From Tatumella saanichensis (GTDB lineage: Bacteria; Pseudomonadota; Gammaproteobacteria; Enterobacterales; Enterobacteriaceae), in NCBI RefSeq assembly GCF_000439375.1, contig NZ_ATMI01000041.1:1-64000 (forward strand): 64,000 bases of DNA. The letters run 5' to 3'. The notes below the pieces were generated by a model. The model made no database searches and had not been told where the DNA came from. It saw only the letters and a program-made list of their open reading frames with translations. How positions within the stretch are numbered: the stretch's first letter is position 1; each line of letters begins with the position of its first letter. Made by a program: the position numbers and the translations under genes. Of this stretch, positions 7,242 through 14,517 are shown one piece after another.

Positions 7242-7633
7242 TGACGTCATTTTATGTTGTTGGAGCCTATGAAGATTACAAACTGGATATTTTTCCCTCT
7301 CATGTTTCTCCTATCATTGCGGAATTTAATATGGGGCAATACCGGCGATGGGCTTATCGGATTGAAAATCCGTATAAAATAGTTCCTTCCCATGCCGTAG
7401 GTGTTTTTCATGACTCCATTGATAAAATGTTTCCATTTTTAACTTATAACCTTGTGGCACCAGTGATGTTAAGGCAGGATTCGCAAATTATCGCTATATC
7501 TAAAGATAAGTTAATAGTAGAGTGTAATGTCTATTTATTATGTTGTAAGATTTTTATTGAGGCTATTAAGAGAATAGAAAATCCAAAATTTTTATATCGT
7601 TCTTTAATATCTATAAAGAACTGTTTGACTTGA
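7241..7633 (+). CDS. Unknown protein, third gene of the SLATT operon
   Basis: 130 residues from ATG 7241, overlapping the previous stop by one base (TGATG), with AAGGGAGG seven bases upstream. A TTG one codon earlier is less likely. Sequence features: VVGAYEDYKLDIFPSH, then a MGQYRRWAYRIENPYKIVPS segment and a hydrophobic VYLLCCKIFIEAI stretch that may be a buried helix rather than a membrane segment. No family recognised. Coupled translation with the second gene suggests the two products act together, perhaps as a complex. Confidence 0.58.
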   Translation: MTSFYVVGAYEDYKLDIFPSHVSPIIAEFNMGQYRRWAYRIENPYKIVPSHAVGVFHDSIDKMFPFLTYNLVAPVMLRQDSQIIAISKDKLIVECNVYLLCCKIFIEAIKRIENPKFLYRSLISIKNCLT

Positions 7634-8056
7634 TTTAATGTAACTAATTTTACGTTGAGTTAGAAGTAATCAATGTTACGAGTACATTATCTATCGCAGT
7701 CACAACATATATTGCTCCTTGTGAGTATTAATAATCAATTACTACTCTTAGATTAATCCATAATACGCTAAGTATAGCAAAGAAATACTACGGGGTATGT
7801 TACATGACTCAAACATAGGCATCCAGGTCGCTATGGATTTTATACATCATGTTGTTCTCTACTCAGAAAAATTAAATTTTATTAACTTCCGTTTCTGGCA
7901 TAAAGTGGATGTAGTATCTCTATGTACTGGATATTTAATCAGCACCTGTAGTAAGCTTAGTGGTCTGGTGTATTTGCAGCACCACCAGCTCAGGTTGGTC
8001 CCGTTCATTTGCAGATGATGGGGCGGGACCGATACAAAAATAGTGTGGAGAATCAT
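7634..8056. other. Intergenic stretch after the SLATT operon
   Basis: I see no supported gene. A 73-codon frame from 7797 has no ribosome site and unnatural composition. At 7997-8030 there is a 7-bp inverted repeat (GGTCCCG ... CGGGACC) just before the next phage gene. ACCGATACAAAA at 8028 repeats exactly a 12-mer at 5255, so the two copies bracket the ORF6N remnant and the SLATT operon. A TGTGGAGAA ribosome site precedes the next gene. Confidence 0.4.
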
Positions 8057-8402
8057 ATGAAACAGAAATTCATTATCAATGAAGTTGCTGTATGCGATGA
8101 CGATTGTTAATCGTATGAGAATTAACGATTTTCACCGGGATTCCGGTGGTGAAAAGAAGAACAACTCTTACGAATGGCTTAGGCTAAATCAAACTCAGGA
8201 ACTGATAGCCGAGATTCAAAAAGAAACTACGGTGATTCCCGTAGTTACTGTTGAGGGCCGAAATGGCGGCACCTATGTCTGTCGGGAACTTGTGTACTCA
8301 TATGCTATGTGGATCAGTCCGACCTTCCATCTGAAGGTTATCAGGACTTTTGATCACTACGCTACATCTGAAAATGTGCCTGATGTGTGCATGCTGTGGT
8401 AA
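8057..8402 (+). pseudogene. KilA-N domain protein, frameshifted
   Basis: ATG 8057 follows a good TGTGGAGAA site and reads MKQKFIINEVAVCDDDC to a TAA at 8108. One extra base near 8100 separates it from the frame that carries the KilA-N domain: RMRINDFHRDSGGEKKNNSY, QTQELIAEIQKET, GGTYVCRELVYSYAMWISPT and FHLKVIRTFD. KilA-N proteins are DNA-binding phage antirepressors or regulators. The 3' end runs into a DUF968 fragment in another frame at about 8380, so the gene is both frameshifted and truncated. A joined product cannot be made without frameshifting. Confidence 0.75.
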
Positions 8403-8622
8403 ACCTGCAGATGACCCGCACCACATCATCGGGTACGGTCAGGGGGGAACTGGTACGAAAGCCCATGATATATTTGTTATACCGCTTTGCCGTGATCACC
8501 ATGACGAATTACACCGGGACCCGGCAGAGTTTGAAAGTAAATATGGCAGCCAGCTTCTGCTGCTTCTAAGAATTCTTGATCACGCCTTTGCAGTAGGTGT
8601 CATCAGGACTGATAAAAAATAA
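8383..8622 (+). pseudogene. DUF968 (HNH-like) C-terminal fragment
   Basis: The frame encodes CACCGKPADDPHHIIGYGQG, GTKAHDIFVIPLCRDHHDEL and then GSQLLLLLRILDHA. These are the zinc-binding Cys/His motifs and tail of DUF968 proteins of lambdoid phages, related in pattern to HNH nucleases. Family members run to a few hundred residues; only the last 79 remain, fused by deletion to the KilA-N remnant. An in-frame ATG at 8383 could start a short product, but there is no ribosome site before it. Confidence 0.65.
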
Positions 8623-8639
8623 GTGTGGAGACAGAGATC

Positions 8640-9011
8640 ATGCGTGATATTCAGCAGGTATTAGAACGCTGGGGCAACTGGTCAAAGCACCGGATTGAAA
8701 GCGAAACAGGCCATTCCTCTACTGCTGCCGGCTTCAAAGGGTTGCTTCCCGAACGTGGCTGTGGCATCAGCTGTACAGAGAACGATGCGCTTATCATCGA
8801 TACCTGTGTTGGCCGGCTGAAACAGAAACGCCCTGATGAATACGCCTTGCTGGTGGACCATTACATCAAAGACATTTCAAAGCATGCGATAGGCAGAAAG
8901 CTGAAGCTGTCAGAGGGCATGATCCGGATTAAGTTTCAGATGGCCGAGGGGTTCATTGACGGGTGTCTGTCCATGCTGGATGCAGAGCTTGAGATGGACA
9001 ACACGTTTTAG
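8640..9011 (+). CDS. Late antitermination protein Q-like
   Basis: 123 residues. ATG 8640 is chosen because TGTGGAGACAGAGATC precedes it and MRDIQQVLERWGNWSK is the usual beginning of this antiterminator family (phage_antitermQ). The rest fits: AAGFKGLLPERG, DALIIDTCVGRL, a DEYALLVDHYIKDISK segment, then an HTH-like GRKLKLSEGMIRIKFQMAEG. Q-type proteins load on RNA polymerase at the late promoter and let it read through terminators into the lysis and structural genes. Next on the right, in reverse orientation, is the toxin cassette, then the lysis genes. Intact. Confidence 0.85.
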   Translation: MRDIQQVLERWGNWSKHRIESETGHSSTAAGFKGLLPERGCGISCTENDALIIDTCVGRLKQKRPDEYALLVDHYIKDISKHAIGRKLKLSEGMIRIKFQMAEGFIDGCLSMLDAELEMDNTF

Positions 9012-9038
9012 CGACAGAAACCCACCCGGTGTGGTCTT

Positions 9039-9443
9039 TTAAAGCTGCATCATGACCATTTTTATCAGACTCATTACAATAAAAATTGCATATAAAAATA
9101 ACGCTAAAACTGAAAGGTAATAATAATTATCGATCCACTTTGTGATGCTTATATCAAGACTTCTCAGAAATTCGGAAACAGCAACCTTCTCTTTTGGTTG
9201 AAAAATTATTTTTTTACCATTTCTAAGTCTTGAGAAAAAATAAGACATTCCAAAAGACCCAAAAAAACCCATAGCCCCATAAAATTTATACAGTGGTGGT
9301 AGTTCAAATTTGCTATCGTGATAAATGGATAACAAAACGTTGTATTTTTCTTTGTTGATAGAAAAAATTACAAACTGTAAAAAAGTAATAAAAAAAGGGA
9401 TGACGGCACATCCCATAGCTATGTAAAGCAGAATATATTTCAT
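9039..9443 (-). CDS. Small membrane protein, putative immunity partner of the upstream toxin
   Basis: 134 residues, starting two bases after the stop of the leftward gene at 9445, so the two are one transcript. Residues about 2-29 form a membrane helix (YILLYIAMGCAVIPFFITFL), the middle has a weaker hydrophobic segment (FYGAMGFFGSFGMSYFFS), and residues about 106-130 form another (YLSVLALFLYAIFIVMSLIK). No family recognised. A small multi-helix inner-membrane protein directly downstream of a pore-former-like gene is the classic arrangement for colicin-type immunity. AT-rich and unlike its neighbours. Confidence 0.6.
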   Translation of the reverse strand: MKYILLYIAMGCAVIPFFITFLQFVIFSINKEKYNVLLSIYHDSKFELPPLYKFYGAMGFFGSFGMSYFFSRLRNGKKIIFQPKEKVAVSEFLRSLDISITKWIDNYYYLSVLALFLYAIFIVMSLIKMVMMQL

Positions 9444-9444
9444 A

Positions 9445-10443
9445 CTATTTTAGCCAAAGGTCGATGATATGATCGCTTGCTGAACCTGCAACAGTTCCAC
9501 CGACTAATGAACCGACAGCAGCGCAAGCAACACCTCCTACGCCAGCGGTGGCTATGCCGACCGCAACGCAAACACCCATACCAGCAGACGCACCCAAAAC
9601 ACCGCCAGCCATGCCAGCGAATGTACCGCTTGTGAATTTCGCATATTCTTTAAACGCAATTTTCCCGCATTCCCTTTCGCGGCCTTTGCTGCATGCTTCA
9701 ATCACATCATTAGTGGTTCCTGCAAAGGCGAATCCAATGCCAATATATCCACCCATCCTGAGGAATCGCGCCGCTCTGGCTGCATTGCCGACATAATACG
9801 AATATCCGGGTATACCACCCAGTCCCGCTGTGGACCACTCATGTACAATCGAACGGCTGGAGAGGTTTAACGCCCGTTTCATATTGTCATACTGTTGGAA
9901 TTTCACGGTATTCCGGGCAAGGGATTTTAACAGTGGCTTGTTAACCAGTTCTTTTAACTGATTCAGCAGACGATTACGCTCAGTGAAAAACTGCTGACCG
10001 ATTAATGTTCCCCGGGTACGAAACTGATTCTGATAGCTGGCCTCGATTTTTTTCAGGGTCTGGTTAATGGCGTTGAAATACTTTTCACCCGCATCTCCCG
10101 CAGTACTGAAAATCCTGTCACCGGCACCGGTCAGTGCGGCAATCATCCCGTAGTGTTTCTGCATAAACCCGGCATCTTCATCACTCAGGCCGGTAAATGC
10201 CGCGTTGGTGTTACTTTTTACCCGGCGGAGTGTTGTCAGCATCTGCATCGTCAGCAGGTCAGGTGCATCCGGGTCAGCCACAATCAGAATCTGGCCTGGT
10301 TTGAGGTACTGCGTATCTGCATTGAGTTTCATAAACAGGCGGGCGGCGGGGGAACGCACATCCCTGAATAATTCCCGTGCCTGATAATCCAGTGTACCTT
10401 GTCGTTTTGCTACGCAATATCCGAGGGCTGAGTTACGCGCCAT
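9445..10443 (-). CDS. Putative pore-forming toxin / bacteriocin-like protein
   Basis: 332 residues. No signal peptide. Residues about 40-57 (NADTQYLKPGQILIVADP) look LysM-like or like a loading domain. Residues 115-200 are amphipathic and partly coiled (YFNAINQTLKKIEASYQNQF). The C-terminus has a hydrophobic segment near 230-243 (GGYIGIGFAFAG), a Cys pair at 251/259, and a long Gly/Ala-rich hydrophobic block at 271-321 (AGMAGGVLGASAGMGVCVAV and beyond), followed by a short charged end. Gly-rich hairpins of this type occur in ion-channel toxins such as T6SS pore-formers and some bacteriocins. The gene lies backwards between Q and the lysis cassette, with a membrane-protein gene right after it. 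Toxin activity is inferred from architecture and context. Confidence 0.6.
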   Translation of the reverse strand: MARNSALGYCVAKRQGTLDYQARELFRDVRSPAARLFMKLNADTQYLKPGQILIVADPDAPDLLTMQMLTTLRRVKSNTNAAFTGLSDEDAGFMQKHYGMIAALTGAGDRIFSTAGDAGEKYFNAINQTLKKIEASYQNQFRTRGTLIGQQFFTERNRLLNQLKELVNKPLLKSLARNTVKFQQYDNMKRALNLSSRSIVHEWSTAGLGGIPGYSYYVGNAARAARFLRMGGYIGIGFAFAGTTNDVIEACSKGRERECGKIAFKEYAKFTSGTFAGMAGGVLGASAGMGVCVAVGIATAGVGGVACAAVGSLVGGTVAGSASDHIIDLWLK

Positions 10444-10666
10444 GCTTCCTTTCTCCGTTGGTTGTTAACCGGGCGTGATGCCTGCCATACCTGGCACTAA
10501 TCTGATAGCTCAGAAAATAACCGTATTAAATATAAAAAAAGAATACTGCGTTACGCAAAAAGTGTTGTAACTCTGCTAAGAGTGGTCACTGCGACACACT
10601 GCTTAATCATCGAAATCCTGCAGCTGGCGGGGTTTTTTCGTTTCGGGTGCATAATGATTTCATACA

Positions 10667-10692
10667 GGCTCTGCTACGGCAGGGCCTTTTTT
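10667..10692 (+). terminator. Intrinsic terminator before the lysis cassette
   Basis: GGCTCTGC and GCAGGGCC pair over a TACG loop and are followed by six T. In lambdoid phages a terminator between the late promoter and the lysis genes is the point where Q-modified polymerase reads through; this one, between Q and the holin, fits that role. The whole 10444-10743 stretch holds no gene, only this hairpin and presumably the leftward toxin promoter. Confidence 0.7.
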
Positions 10693-10743
10693 ATTTCTCA
10701 TTTTATATATAGCCACTCGTCCCGGGAGGCGGAGTAACTAAAA

Positions 10744-11044
10744 ATGCCAGGTCGTGCTCCGGATTCTTATGGGTTGTTCGCGTGGGTACTTATAACTGCA
10801 ATGTCGATATATGGGGGCTTCGTGAAATACATCATCGATGTCCGTAACAATAAATTCTCCTGGAGCTGGTTAGCAGCACTGGCACAGGTGGCAATATCCG
10901 GCTTCGCTGGTTTTGCTGGCTATCGAGTCTGGCCTGAGTATTAATTACGTTCCGGTCGCCGCAGGGATATCTGGCACGATGGGCAGCGCTGCACTGAACT
11001 ATTCCTGGGAACGTCTGACGGGGATAAAAAATGAAAATCAGTAA
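10744..11044 (+). pseudogene. Phage holin, frameshifted
   Basis: From ATG 10744 the frame gives PDSYGLFAWVLITAMSIYGG, KYIIDVRNNKFSWSWLAALA and QVAISGFAGFAG, a small holin pattern, then breaks to a stop at 10942. The next frame continues with VAAGISGTMGSAALNYSWER and LTGIKNENQ, the expected third helix and tail, ending at 11044. A shift near 10935-10945, probably with some lost bases, splits the gene. Holins form the inner-membrane holes that release endolysin. The remaining 66-residue product keeps two helices and may be inactive. A GGGAGGCGGAG site precedes the start. Confidence 0.78.
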
Positions 11045-11456
11045 CCGTGGTCTGGACTTGATTAAGCGGTCTGAAGGACTGCAGACGACGGCCTGTCTCT
11101 GCCCAGCGGGTATCCGGACTATTGGCTACGGTCACACGCAAGGTGTTAAGTAGGGCGATGTGGTCACCGGTCAGCAAGCTGATGCATTTCTGCGTGAGGA
11201 TTTAGCGGTTGCTGAACTGGCTGTTAATACAAACGTTAAGGCTCAAATGAGCCAGGGCCAGTTTGATGCACTGGTATCGTTTGTATTCAATGTCGGTGCA
11301 GGGAATTTTGTCCGGTCCACGTTGTTGCGAAAACTGAACGCAGGCGATTATGACGGTGCCGTTGCTGAATTTGGCTGCTGGGTATTCGCAGGTAAAACCG
11401 TGCTGCCGGGGCTGGTCAGACGTCGTGCCGCAGAGCGTGAGCTGTTTCTGTCATGA
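11031..11456 (+). pseudogene. Phage endolysin (GH24 lysozyme) with nonsense codon
   Basis: From ATG 11031, overlapping the holin end, the frame encodes SNRGLDLIKRSEGLQTTAC, then GIRTIGYGHTQGVK, giving Glu (SEG) and Thr (GYGHT) of the T4-lysozyme-type triad. Codon 41 (11151-11153) is TAG; relatives have an acidic residue there, so GAG to TAG fits. The same frame continues as GDVVTGQQADAFLREDLAVA, QFDALVSFVFNVGAGNF and VLPGLVRRRAAERELFLS to 11456. The full length would be 141 residues, usual for the family. With holin and endolysin both broken, phage-driven lysis is lost. Confidence 0.85.
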
Positions 11457-11887
11457 GCGGGAGAACGCTCGTTATTGTCATTCTGCTGGCTGCTGTTGTG
11501 GTGTTGTTTCGTACCACGTTTTACTACCGGGAACAGAACACTGCTGCTGCGAGTCTGGCAGCTGAACGACAGGAAACAATCAAAGATATGCAGCGAAGGC
11601 AGAAAGATGTCGCGCTGCTGGATGAAAAATACACCAAGGAGCAGGCGGATGCTCGGCGTACTATTAAAAATCTTGAGTCCAACATTGCTGCTGATCGTAA
11701 GCGGCTGCGTGTCGCAGCAACCCGTAGGAAGCAACCAGCCACCTTCGGCAACATGGGCGATGCTTCCGGCACCCGACTTAATGACGCCGCTCAACGGGAT
11801 TATTTCATTCTCAGAGAGCGAATCACCACCGTCACAGGGCAGGTGAAATACCTGCAGGATTACATCCGGCAACAATGCATGAACTAA
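11453..11887 (+). CDS. Rz-like inner-membrane spanin subunit
   Basis: 144 residues, ATGA-overlapping the endolysin stop. Residues about 5-20 form a membrane anchor (TLVIVILLAAVVVLFRTT). The remainder is a periplasmic coiled coil (SLAAERQETIKDMQRRQKDV) with a C-terminal Cys-Met-Asn. Rz-type i-spanins pair with the outer-membrane lipoprotein Rz1 to fuse the two membranes in the last step of lysis. The nested Rz1 frame confirms the assignment. Intact although holin and endolysin upstream are broken. Confidence 0.85.
   Translation: MSGRTLVIVILLAAVVVLFRTTFYYREQNTAAASLAAERQETIKDMQRRQKDVALLDEKYTKEQADARRTIKNLESNIAADRKRLRVAATRRKQPATFGNMGDASGTRLNDAAQRDYFILRERITTVTGQVKYLQDYIRQQCMN
11649..11846 (+). CDS. 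Rz1-like outer-membrane spanin lipoprotein
   Basis: 65 residues nested in a different frame inside Rz, the standard lambdoid arrangement. The N-terminus MLGVLLKILSPTLLLIVSGC is a lipoprotein signal with lipobox IVSGC. The mature part is short and proline-containing (QQPVGSNQPPSATWAMLPAP). Intact. Confidence 0.8.
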   Translation: MLGVLLKILSPTLLLIVSGCVSQQPVGSNQPPSATWAMLPAPDLMTPLNGIISFSESESPPSQGR

Positions 11888-11891
11888 CCTG

Positions 11892-11917
11892 GCCTCGCTG
11901 ACGCGGGGCTTTTTTTA
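11892..11917 (+). terminator. Intrinsic terminator after Rz/Rz1
   Basis: GCCTCGC pairs with GCGGGGC (one G-T pair) over a TGAC loop, followed by seven T. It ends the lysis transcript in the absence of antitermination. Confidence 0.65.
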
Positions 11918-11939
11918 TTCCCAGTATAGCGAGAACCTT

Positions 11940-12383
11940 ATGGCTCAACCTCCGGCCACACAATGGCCTATGAAAAATATTTTCAATCCCTGGCCGGTTT
12001 ATACGGACGATGTGTCAAATGTGATTGCGGTCAAAATTGCCGGCATCCTGCCGCATACCGATGGCTCAATCACTATCGTGCCTGAAGGGGATTACTGCGC
12101 GGTTTATGAACCTCAGATGTTCGTAACAATATTTTCGCCTGAGGCGGGCGGCTATCTGATACGCGATTCTGATAGTCAGGATCTCTACATGCCTTCAGCA
12201 ACGTTTGAAAGCACGGATAAAGCGGTTCCGCGAGGCTCTGACGGTCAGGATGGTCAGGATGGTCATGCCACACAGTTCTGCAGTCTGACGACAAAGACAA
12301 TGAAACCGTTGAGTCTTGCAGGTGGCGACGGAGGAACGGATCCAAACTATTTACTTACATACTGGTATCAGAAACCATCCTGA
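11940..12383 (+). CDS. Hypothetical prophage late protein
   Basis: 147 residues with a good start at ATG 11940 after a long lysis-gene terminator. I do not recognise the family. The N-terminal part is beta-rich and aromatic (NIFNPWPVYTDDVSNVIAVK, PEGDYCAVYEPQMFVTIFSP), and there is a short Gly-Asp/Gln repeat (RGSDGQDGQDGHATQF) reminiscent of collagen-like linkers of phage fibres. Its place between the lysis and packaging genes and its good frame suggest a real gene. No signal peptide or membrane helix. Confidence 0.5.
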   Translation: MAQPPATQWPMKNIFNPWPVYTDDVSNVIAVKIAGILPHTDGSITIVPEGDYCAVYEPQMFVTIFSPEAGGYLIRDSDSQDLYMPSATFESTDKAVPRGSDGQDGQDGHATQFCSLTTKTMKPLSLAGGDGGTDPNYLLTYWYQKPS

Positions 12384-12466
12384 GGAACTGAAATACTCAG
12401 GCTGTTTATGAGTACCTGAATACTAATGCGGTTTATTTATATCGGTGCAGGGAGGGAGTAATCAAA

Positions 12467-12829
12467 ATGGCAGCACCAAAAGGCAACCGGTTCTGGGAGG
12501 CCCGCAGCAGTCACGGGAGAAATCCTAAGTTCGAAGCTTCCGGAGCATTGTGGCTGGCATGTTGCGAATATTTCGAATGGGTGGAAGCCAATCCGATGTG
12601 GGAAATGAAAGCATTTGCTTATGTGGAAAAAGCCATACAGGAAGCAGGTAATGCGTTAAAAGCCGGAGGGTCAAAAATGACTGTTGGTGCTGCTGAAAAA
12701 AGACTTTTCCGCGATCCGAAGATACCGGCGATTCTTAATAAAGAATTCAGCCGGGAAGAAGCCAGAGCCATCCGGAGAATGGGTATTGTAATGACAATCA
12801 GCGGGCTGGAAGCATGGCAGGCAGATTAA
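12467..12829 (+). CDS. Terminase small subunit-like protein (P22 gp3 type), atypical C-terminus
   Basis: 120 residues. The first 50 follow the P22-type small terminase closely in pattern ([38 protein letters not shown]). After that the sequence ([20 protein letters not shown] and beyond) no longer resembles it until a MTISGLEAW at the very end, and the protein is shorter than the roughly 160 residues expected. Small terminases recognise the packaging site and regulate the large subunit. No large terminase follows; the tailspike comes next, so a large deletion has removed packaging, head and tail genes. Likely non-functional in packaging. Confidence 0.6.
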   Translation: MAAPKGNRFWEARSSHGRNPKFEASGALWLACCEYFEWVEANPMWEMKAFAYVEKAIQEAGNALKAGGSKMTVGAAEKRLFRDPKIPAILNKEFSREEARAIRRMGIVMTISGLEAWQAD

Positions 12830-12897
12830 TAGCGATTAATCCCTTGCCCGGAAATGCCTGAATTGAGTGAATTCAGACAATTGTGAGGATATTTAAA

Positions 12898-14181
12898 ATG
12901 TCAGCAAACTCAGTATCACTTTCACTTCCCGTTGAAATTTACACCCTTCCAAGGCAGTTCAGCACCGTGTTTAACGGAAAAATTTATGTCGGTAATCCGG
13001 ACACAGACCCGACAGCAGAGGTGAACCGCCTAACCGTTTACCATGAGGGTGAGGGCGGAACACTGACGCCCATAGCTCAGCCGATCAGCATTAACGCTGG
13101 CGGGTACCCGGTTATCAGCGGGCAGGTGGTGAAGCTGGTGGTCACACAGGATTATTCGATTGCGGTTTATGACCAGCTCGATGCCCAGGCCTTATATTTC
13201 CCGCGCTGCTCCGGGCCGTATGTGCTCAGGGTATTTCACGACCAGACCCTGCACGGTGAAGGGACCGAAACTGATCCATTGGGAGTAACGTTGTCGGAAA
13301 GTGCAGGTAACCTGCTGGAAATCCGGGACGATGGCCTCTACTACGGCACGTCAGCAGATGATGAAACCTTAAATCTGTATGTCGATGCTGTTAATGGCAG
13401 TGACGACAATATCGGATCGCGGGAGAAGCCTCTCAATACGCTGAACAGGGCCCTTGAATTGACCCCCGAAAATAAAAGTAACACCATCCATCTTAAATCC
13501 GGGCAGACCTTTATTCTGGACAGGGATGCAAATATTGTGGGCTGTACACGGATAATCCAACCGTATGATGATCCATGGATGGACGGGGATAAAGTTCCGG
13601 ACATTACCTCGGCTAATCCAGCCTATTTTCCGTGGTGTGCTAAAGCACTGGCAAGACCCGTGATTAAAGCACACCTGAGTTATAACTCTGCGAACCACCG
13701 TTATACTCATAATCAGCTGTATCTGACCACCGGCGCGACCCTGAAAATGTTCGGTCTAATAATTGATGCTGTTCCTGATAACGACAGACAGGAAACCGGA
13801 GACTGGCTGCCATTCAATTTTGGTCCTATTTACGGTGACTCAGGCTGCACAATTATGTTTGGTGGATGCTATCTGATCACCAGCCCTGATAATCCGCCTG
13901 CCGATTATGATTACCCGTCAGTGGTTGTCGCAAGCTTATCTCAGGGGGGAATGCCATCATTACTGTTCTGCCGTTGTAATATCCTCAGTGGTTACTCTGT
14001 TGTTGAAATGCAATCATGTCCCTCCGGAAGCATCGCATGCCAGGATGACTGGCCGACTGAGTACGAGGTTGACTATGTCGAGGGGAATACTGCATCGGCA
14101 TTTAAGGAAGGGGCAATAACAGGTATTTTGCGTGGGCCGAATAATGAGCCGCGTAATCTGATGATAAATATTGTGATTTAA
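12898..14181 (+). CDS. P22-type phage tailspike
   Basis: 427 residues from ATG 12898, six bases after GTGAGGAT. Residues about 1-110 are a P22-tailspike-like particle-binding domain: FSTVFNGKIYVGNPDTDPTA, ISINAGGYPVISGQVVKLVV and QDYSIAVYDQLDAQALYF. From about 155 a repetitive beta-helix follows, opening with NLYVDAVNGSDDNIGSREKP, the usual start of right-handed beta-helix spikes. P22 spikes bind and cut O-antigen; here the target is unknown. The protein is shorter than P22 gp9 (about 667), so the beta-helix or C-terminal trimerisation part may be reduced. Tailspike genes are usually the last gene before attR, which fits the tRNA-Pro gene about 190 bases further on. Confidence 0.8.
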   Translation: MSANSVSLSLPVEIYTLPRQFSTVFNGKIYVGNPDTDPTAEVNRLTVYHEGEGGTLTPIAQPISINAGGYPVISGQVVKLVVTQDYSIAVYDQLDAQALYFPRCSGPYVLRVFHDQTLHGEGTETDPLGVTLSESAGNLLEIRDDGLYYGTSADDETLNLYVDAVNGSDDNIGSREKPLNTLNRALELTPENKSNTIHLKSGQTFILDRDANIVGCTRIIQPYDDPWMDGDKVPDITSANPAYFPWCAKALARPVIKAHLSYNSANHRYTHNQLYLTTGATLKMFGLIIDAVPDNDRQETGDWLPFNFGPIYGDSGCTIMFGGCYLITSPDNPPADYDYPSVVVASLSQGGMPSLLFCRCNILSGYSVVEMQSCPSGSIACQDDWPTEYEVDYVEGNTASAFKEGAITGILRGPNNEPRNLMINIVI

Positions 14182-14333
14182 TTGGAGTGATTATCATCCT
14201 CAAATGCACTGTCGGATCGTGATTTAGCGGAGTTTTCGGGAGTTGAATTCGCAGCTATTTTCCCGCGTAAGAGCGCTACTTTTAGCAGACTTTTACCATC
14301 TTTTTACAATTTTTAAATTTCAGGTAATAAAAA

Positions 14334-14359
14334 AGCAGCCGTAAGTGGCTGCTTTTTTT
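14334..14359. terminator. Bidirectional intrinsic terminator next to tRNA-Pro
   Basis: AGCAGCC pairs with GGCTGCT over GTAAGT, with T on the right and A on the left, so it can end the tRNA transcript leftward and the tailspike transcript rightward. The rest of 14182-14367 has no gene; if the prophage entered at the tRNA 3' end, its right attachment site lies here. Confidence 0.75.
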
Positions 14360-14367
14360 GGATTATT

Positions 14368-14444
14368 TGGTCGGCACGAGAGGATTTGAACCTCCGACCC
14401 CTGACACCCCATGACAGTGCGCTACCAGGCTGCGCTACGTGCCG
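14368..14444 (-). tRNA. proL: tRNA-Pro (anticodon GGG)
   Basis: The minus strand reads CGGCACGTAGCGCAG, a GTCATGGGGTGTC anticodon arm with GGG in the loop, GGTTCAAATCC for the T arm, and ends GTGCCGACCA with an encoded CCA. 77 bases including CCA. It is next to yejM as in E. coli, where this tRNA is proL. Its 3' end faces the prophage, and tRNA 3' ends are common integration sites. Confidence 0.95.
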
Positions 14445-14517
14445 ACTCTGTGGCTACAATAGTACGGAATATCCGACAAAAAGCAATATCCTTAGCGGCT
14501 AACTGTGTTATTTATCA

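Noticed and set aside
7797..8018. 73-codon plus-strand frame after the SLATT operon
   Set aside because: No ribosome site, ends in a region of inverted repeat, and composition unlike a protein.
10941..11177. Minus-strand frame opposite the holin/endolysin region
   Set aside because: The plus strand holds the clear holin and lysozyme patterns, so this is a shadow.
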